This document shows, piece by piece, positions 7,291 to 10,520 of a stretch of DNA of 10,520 nt (its first letter is position 1; each line of letters starts with the position of its first letter). The stretch covers positions 1 to 10,520 of the forward strand of contig JAIXRT010000134.1 of assembly GCA_027485075.1 (NCBI GenBank), given 5' to 3'. The notes below the pieces were generated by a model. That model made no database searches and was not told the origin of the DNA. It saw only the letters and a program-made list of their open reading frames with translations. A program made the translations under genes and the position numbers. Source of the stretch: Cytophagaceae bacterium (GTDB lineage: Bacteria; Bacteroidota; Bacteroidia; Cytophagales; Spirosomataceae).

Positions 7291-7897
7291 ATTGATGTAA
7301 GTGATTTCTTATTTGTGTGAAAGAAGTAGACGGGTCAATTAATACAGCATCCCAACCAAAATCCCATGCCGCTTGTACATTGGCATGATTATCATCAAAA
7401 AAAACCACCTGATGGTTATGTAATTGGTTAGAATCAACGACCTGTTGGTATATAACTTGATTAGGCTTCGAAACACCCATCTCGAAAGAAAGATGAACTT
7501 GATTAAACAAACTAAACAAAGACTCGTTTGTTAAAAATCTATCGGAATGAATTTTACTTGTGTTACTCAGTAAATAGATTGGAAAACTAGCCTTAACCTC
7601 TTGAATTAATTCGACTACGTCTACAGGAAAATCTAATAGTAAAGCAGAAAAAGCATGATCAAATTCTGAATCAGTACATTCCATCTGAAAACGAGATCTT
7701 AATCGATCCCTAAATTGATCACATGATTCAAGTCCAGATTCATACGGAACCCATAAAGCCTCCTGCTCAATAATGTGATGAATTTCTTCTGGTGAATAAT
7801 ACGAGGTGTAGTTGGCAAAAGCAGCATAGGTTAAATCCAACCGTATGGGCAACAATACATTACCTAAATCGAAAACTACTGCGACTTCAGCCTTCAT
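7280..7897 (-). CDS. HAD-superfamily hydrolase, YihX-like (phosphatase)
   Basis: This 205-residue cytosolic protein has all four haloacid dehalogenase motifs. Motif I is VVFDLGNVL with the nucleophile Asp10; motif II is LLSNTS with Ser111; motif III is SKPNQVIY with Lys144; motif IV is VFFDDNHANVQAA with Asp168-Asp169. A small helical cap lies between motifs I and II (about residues 18-95), as in subfamily IA. The residue two after the nucleophile, normally Asp acting as acid/base, is Gly12. The same DLGN form is found in E. coli YihX, a glucose-1-phosphate phosphatase, so this is a subfamily trait rather than damage. The substrate is not predictable; placement between accA and an acyltransferase hints at lipid precursors only weakly. 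It begins 4 nt after the accA stop and overlaps the next gene by 11 bp. Confidence 0.88.
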   Translation of the reverse strand: MKAEVAVVFDLGNVLLPIRLDLTYAAFANYTSYYSPEEIHHIIEQEALWVPYESGLESCDQFRDRLRSRFQMECTDSEFDHAFSALLLDFPVDVVELIQEVKASFPIYLLSNTSKIHSDRFLTNESLFSLFNQVHLSFEMGVSKPNQVIYQQVVDSNQLHNHQVVFFDDNHANVQAAWDFGWDAVLIDPSTSFTQIRNHLHQYVN

Positions 7898-7901
7898 ACA
7901 C

Positions 7902-8858
7902 TTATTCTACGACAACGCCCATCTTACCGAATTTCTCAATTCGTGCCATGATACGTTCTTGAGGATCCATTTTGTTTAAAATGGCCAACTCCTTTTTGAT
8001 GACTTCTTTAACAAGGCCAACGGCAGCATCCATATCCAAATGTGCTCCACCTAATGGTTCTGGAATAATTCCATCAATCAAACCATTGCCAAGCATATCG
8101 TCAGCTGTAAGTTTTAAAGCTTCAGCGGCTTGCTCTTTATAATTCCAACTTCTCCATAAAATTGAAGAACAAGATTCAGGAGAAATAACAGAATACCACG
8201 TATTTTCCATCATTAAAACACGATCGCCTACAGCTATACCCAAAGCACCTCCGGAGGCACCTTCACCAATAATGATACAAATCACAGGTACCTTAAGCAT
8301 AAACATATCACGAATATTTCGTGCGATAGCCTCACCTTGACCACGTTCTTCCGCTTCTAATCCAGGAAAGGCACCTGGAGTATCAATTAAACAAACGATT
8401 GGCTTATTGAATTTCTCCGCCATCTTCATTAAGCGAAGGGCTTTGCGATATCCTTCTGGATTAGGCATTCCGAAGTTTCGTAGTTGGCGCTGTTTGGTAT
8501 TCCGACCTTTTTGTTGGCCTATAAACATCACCGAAAACTCATCATCAATATTTCCAAAACCACCTACCATCGCTTTATCATCTGCCACAGAACGATCTCC
8601 ATGAATTTCAATAAATTCAGTACACATCTTCTCAATGTAATCAAATGTGTAAGGACGATCTGGGTGACGCGATAGTTGAACACGTTGCCAACGCGTCAAA
8701 TTTGCGAAGGTTTCCTTTTTCAATTCTAATATTTTATCAGTTAGTGAGGCAACTGCACTAGTTACATCCACATTATTCTCAAGAGCTAATTTGCGCATTT
8801 CAATCAACTTATCTTCTAATTCCGCAATTGGCTTTTCAAATTCTAATAAAGTTCTCAT
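7902..8858 (-). CDS. accA: Acetyl-CoA carboxylase carboxyltransferase subunit alpha
   Basis: This 318-residue protein is the alpha half of the carboxyltransferase that moves the carboxyl group from biotin on AccB to acetyl-CoA, making malonyl-CoA for fatty acid synthesis. Length matches the family (E. coli 319). Typical stretches appear in order: an N-terminal helical region with [17 protein letters not shown] sequence (5-17), [66 protein letters not shown] (from Ile158), [11 protein letters not shown] (198-208) and [13 protein letters not shown]. The partner accD is not in this window. It leads a three-gene minus-strand operon with the HAD phosphatase and the acyltransferase. A putative promoter element lies at 8880-8887, 22 bp upstream of the ATG. 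Confidence 0.97.
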   Translation of the reverse strand: MRTLLEFEKPIAELEDKLIEMRKLALENNVDVTSAVASLTDKILELKKETFANLTRWQRVQLSRHPDRPYTFDYIEKMCTEFIEIHGDRSVADDKAMVGGFGNIDDEFSVMFIGQQKGRNTKQRQLRNFGMPNPEGYRKALRLMKMAEKFNKPIVCLIDTPGAFPGLEAEERGQGEAIARNIRDMFMLKVPVICIIIGEGASGGALGIAVGDRVLMMENTWYSVISPESCSSILWRSWNYKEQAAEALKLTADDMLGNGLIDGIIPEPLGGAHLDMDAAVGLVKEVIKKELAILNKMDPQERIMARIEKFGKMGVVVE

Positions 8859-8879
8859 AAGAGGATTTTAAATTCAATA

Positions 8880-8887
8880 CAAAAATA
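8880..8887 (-). promoter_or_regulatory. Putative -7 element for accA operon
   Basis: On the minus strand this reads TATTTTTG, matching TAnnTTTG, in the 34-bp gap between the nuclease gene stop and the accA start. It would give a leader of about 15 nt. No clear -33 TTTG is seen, and the region is an A/T run, so chance is possible. The alternative is readthrough from the nuclease gene, since I see no terminator hairpin in this gap. Confidence 0.45.
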
Positions 8888-8892
8888 AAAAA

Positions 8893-10317
8893 TTATAGGT
8901 CGAAAGTATCGTGCTTGGAAGGTAAAATAACTTCATTGAATCCAAGTTCGTGAATCTTATCCTTAAATTCCAACATACTTTCCTCTTCACCGTGGGATAA
9001 AAATATCTTTTTAACCGAAGTAGGGTTCTGATCTTTAATAAACCGCAATAGACCGGTTTGGTCTGCATGGCCAGAAAACACGTCAATTTTCCTAATTTGG
9101 GCATTTACGCGGTATTCACGATCCTTCACGCGTATTACATCTGTACCTTCCAACAATTGTTTTCCAAGCGTCCCTTCTGCAGAATAACCTATCAACAATA
9201 TGGTACAATATGAATTACCAATATTATCTGCGATATGCTGTTCAACACGTCCACCTGAAATCATTCCAGAAGAAGAAATAATGATGCAGGGCTCATGGTA
9301 ATTCTTTATGGCCCGCGTCTCTTTTTCTGTTTGAAGAAAGACTAAATTTTCAACATCGAAAATATCATCGTATTCTTTATGGAAAGCACGCGCTTCGGGA
9401 TTCAAATAGGACAAATTCTTACTGTAAATACGTGTGGAACTACGACCCATTGGGCTATCAGTAAACACACGAATGGCGGGAAAATTCTGCTCTTCAATTA
9501 AGCGATTAAGCGTATATAAAACAGCTTGGGTACGGCCTACAGAAAAAGCAGGAATAATTAAACGTCCCGGTTTATCGATACACGTCTCTTTGATAATTTT
9601 TGCCAAAGCATCCATCGGCGAAGTCTTATCTTCATGAACTCGATTTCCATAGGTACTTTCGCAAACGATAAAATCGCAGGCAGGTAACGGATGTGGGTCA
9701 ATGTGTAATGGATAATCAAAACGACCAATGTCGCCACTAAATCCTAACGTTTTTGTTTCACCTTCTTCCGTAATCGAAAAATAAACGTGGGCAGCACCTA
9801 ATAAGTGCCCTGCCGGAATAAAAGTAATTTCTAAACCGGGTTTAATGACAAATTTCTTATTGAATTGAAGCGTAACGAGGTTGTCTAAAGAATCTTCCAC
9901 ATCTTTTTGAAGGTAGAGGTCACCCCTACGCAACAAACGATCCATTTGCTTATGTTTCTTTCTACTTTCACCTTGCGCAGAACGAAGACGGCGTAAATGT
10001 AGATTCGCAGAATCCATTAATAGTAATTCGGCTAACTCAGCAGTAGGTGGTGTACATAATACCTGACCTTCATAACCTTCCCGATATAACATGGGAATAT
10101 TACCCGAATGATCAATGTGCGCATGGGTTAACACGACAAGGTTGATCAGCGAAGCATCGAAAGGAAAGAAAGAATTGTTTTCTATTGGAGATTCATAATC
10201 GATCTCCCGCTCCATATCCGTACCGCAATCAATTAATATTTTATACCCATCTGCTAACTCAAGCAATGACATAGAACCTGTCACTTGTTTGGCAGCGCCT
10301 AAGAATTGTAACTTCAT
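8893..10317 (-). CDS. Beta-CASP metallo-beta-lactamase nuclease (RNA-processing type)
   Basis: This 474-residue protein belongs to the beta-CASP branch of the metallo-beta-lactamase fold, related to CPSF73 and archaeal and bacterial RNA nucleases. Zinc-binding motifs are HAHIDH (His65, His67, Asp69, His70), His171 in PAGHLLGAAH and Asp196 in FSGDIGR. The beta-CASP insertion (about 200-390) contains CESTYGNR, IIPAFSVGRTQAVLY and SSSGMISGGR. The C-terminal motifs SGHADQ (His417) and LSHGEE (His442) complete the active site. It has no N-terminal KH domains as in archaeal aCPSF1 and is shorter than RNase J (about 550), so it fits the single-unit COG1236-type enzymes annotated as exonucleases or mRNA 3'-end processing factors. 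Probable role: cytosolic RNA turnover or processing; the substrate is unproven. It begins downstream of its own putative promoter and a hairpin. accA follows after 34 bp. Confidence 0.92.
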   Translation of the reverse strand: MKLQFLGAAKQVTGSMSLLELADGYKILIDCGTDMEREIDYESPIENNSFFPFDASLINLVVLTHAHIDHSGNIPMLYREGYEGQVLCTPPTAELAELLLMDSANLHLRRLRSAQGESRKKHKQMDRLLRRGDLYLQKDVEDSLDNLVTLQFNKKFVIKPGLEITFIPAGHLLGAAHVYFSITEEGETKTLGFSGDIGRFDYPLHIDPHPLPACDFIVCESTYGNRVHEDKTSPMDALAKIIKETCIDKPGRLIIPAFSVGRTQAVLYTLNRLIEEQNFPAIRVFTDSPMGRSSTRIYSKNLSYLNPEARAFHKEYDDIFDVENLVFLQTEKETRAIKNYHEPCIIISSSGMISGGRVEQHIADNIGNSYCTILLIGYSAEGTLGKQLLEGTDVIRVKDREYRVNAQIRKIDVFSGHADQTGLLRFIKDQNPTSVKKIFLSHGEEESMLEFKDKIHELGFNEVILPSKHDTFDL

Positions 10318-10320
10318 AAA

Positions 10321-10348
10321 TTAAAGAAAATAGGGCCTATAAAGGCCC
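10321..10348 (-). terminator. Rho-independent-type terminator for the gene at 10390-10520
   Basis: GGGCCT (10333-10338) and AGGCCC (10343-10348) form a perfect 6-bp GC-rich stem with a 4-nt loop. On the minus strand the stem is followed by TATTTTCTTTAA, a U-rich tail. It lies 42 bp past the stop of the incoming minus-strand gene, so it is well placed to end that transcript. It also sits just 15 bp before the ATG of the nuclease gene and may be part of that gene's leader. Confidence 0.65.
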
Positions 10349-10358
10349 CAATGCACTG

Positions 10359-10366
10359 CAAAAATA
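10359..10366 (-). promoter_or_regulatory. Putative -7 element for the nuclease gene
   Basis: On the minus strand this reads TATTTTTG, matching TAnnTTTG, the same octamer as in front of accA. The predicted transcript would start near 10351, just before the hairpin at 10333-10348, giving a leader of about 34 nt. A convincing -33 element is not seen. Confidence 0.45.
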
Positions 10367-10389
10367 CATTATATTTCCTGAAATACGAA

Positions 10390-10520
10390 TTATTTTACCT
10401 CTTGCGCAAATTTAGCTTGTGCTTGATCTAATTCATCTTTTCCTAAGCTTCTATCTGCAATGATGGTACGGTAGCGAAATGTCAACTTCTCCCCTTTCTT
10501 AAGTTGATAATTTAACTCGG
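10390..10520 (-). CDS. C-terminus of an unidentified protein (partial; possibly PmoA/DUF6807-like)
   Basis: A minus-strand frame enters from the right edge and ends with TAA at 10390-10392, giving 42 residues. It contains a beta-strand-like segment ELNYQLKKGEKLTFRYRTII, followed by a helix-like charged end (residues about 27-42). The pattern 'L-x-x-G-E-x-L-x-F-R-Y-R' near a C-terminus recalls the beta-sandwich end of PmoA-family (DUF6807) proteins, which are common in Bacteroidota, but so short a piece does not allow a firm name. The gene ends 42 bp before a good intrinsic terminator, so it probably does not share a transcript with the nuclease gene. Confidence 0.6.
   Translation of the reverse strand, partial: ELNYQLKKGEKLTFRYRTIIADRSLGKDELDQAQAKFAQEVK

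Noticed and set aside
8407..8675. Two overlapping plus-strand open frames (65 and 63 codons) opposite accA.
   Set aside because: They lie fully antisense to a highly conserved gene, have no recognisable motifs and no start context; they are chance frames.
8874..9104. A 76-codon minus-strand frame overlapping the C-terminus of the nuclease gene.
   Set aside because: It is in another frame of the same strand within a conserved metal-site region of the nuclease and shows no protein-like features.
9434..9637. A 67-codon plus-strand frame opposite the nuclease gene.
   Set aside because: It is antisense to the conserved beta-CASP region and shows no sign of independent coding.
1..10520. Search for defence, toxin-antitoxin, mobile or CRISPR-like elements or long repeats.
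   Set aside because: All stretches are accounted for by housekeeping genes with short gaps; I saw no direct repeat array, transposase, integrase or unexplained gene of substantial length.

Overview
The window looks like an ordinary chromosomal segment of a Bacteroidota bacterium. The evidence is AT-rich DNA, start codons without Shine-Dalgarno sequences but with A/T-rich leaders, several matches to the Bacteroidota -7 promoter element TAnnTTTG, and protein variants usual for that phylum (long YidC with a lysine in the membrane groove, short PlsC-like acyltransferase). A member of the Cytophagales is my guess but the sequence alone does not prove it. Coding density is very high: no gap between genes exceeds about 120 bases, and no stretch over 300 bases lacks a gene. 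I see no tRNA, rRNA, CRISPR array, insertion sequence, phage gene or attachment site.

Layout. (1) Bases 1-4166, plus strand: the last codons of a probable CTP synthase (pyrG), then yidC (membrane protein insertase), hemL (glutamate-1-semialdehyde aminomutase) and a family 2 glycosyltransferase. Spacing is 17, -1 and 2 nt, so they probably form one transcript. (2) Bases 4144-5109, minus strand: hldD (ADP-heptose epimerase), overlapping the glycosyltransferase tail to tail by 23 bp. (3) Bases 5110-5224: a compact divergent promoter region with one TAnnTTTG element on each strand and a hairpin in the plus-strand leader. (4) Bases 5225-6742, plus strand: a 6-pyruvoyl-tetrahydropterin synthase family protein, more like the animal enzyme than E. 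coli QueD, directly abutting lpxB (lipid A disaccharide synthase). (5) Bases 6721-8858, minus strand: accA, a HAD-family phosphatase and a PlsC-like acyltransferase in a tight operon whose end overlaps lpxB tail to tail by 22 bp. (6) Bases 8893-10317, minus strand: a beta-CASP metallo-beta-lactamase nuclease with its own putative promoter and a hairpin in its leader. (7) Bases 10390-10520, minus strand: the C-terminus of an unidentified protein.

The theme is housekeeping with a strong envelope component. AccA supplies malonyl-CoA for fatty acids, the acyltransferase probably makes phospholipid precursors, LpxB joins the two halves of lipid A, HldD makes the core heptose donor, the glycosyltransferase probably decorates a surface glycan, and YidC inserts inner-membrane proteins. 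HemL (tetrapyrroles), the pterin enzyme and the nuclease are metabolic or RNA-processing neighbours without an obvious shared pathway.

I did not find a convincing undescribed system. The points most worth checking are the animal-like PTPS with its promoter and leader hairpin, the hairpin that seems to serve both as terminator and as leader of the nuclease gene, and the two near-equal tail-to-tail gene overlaps.
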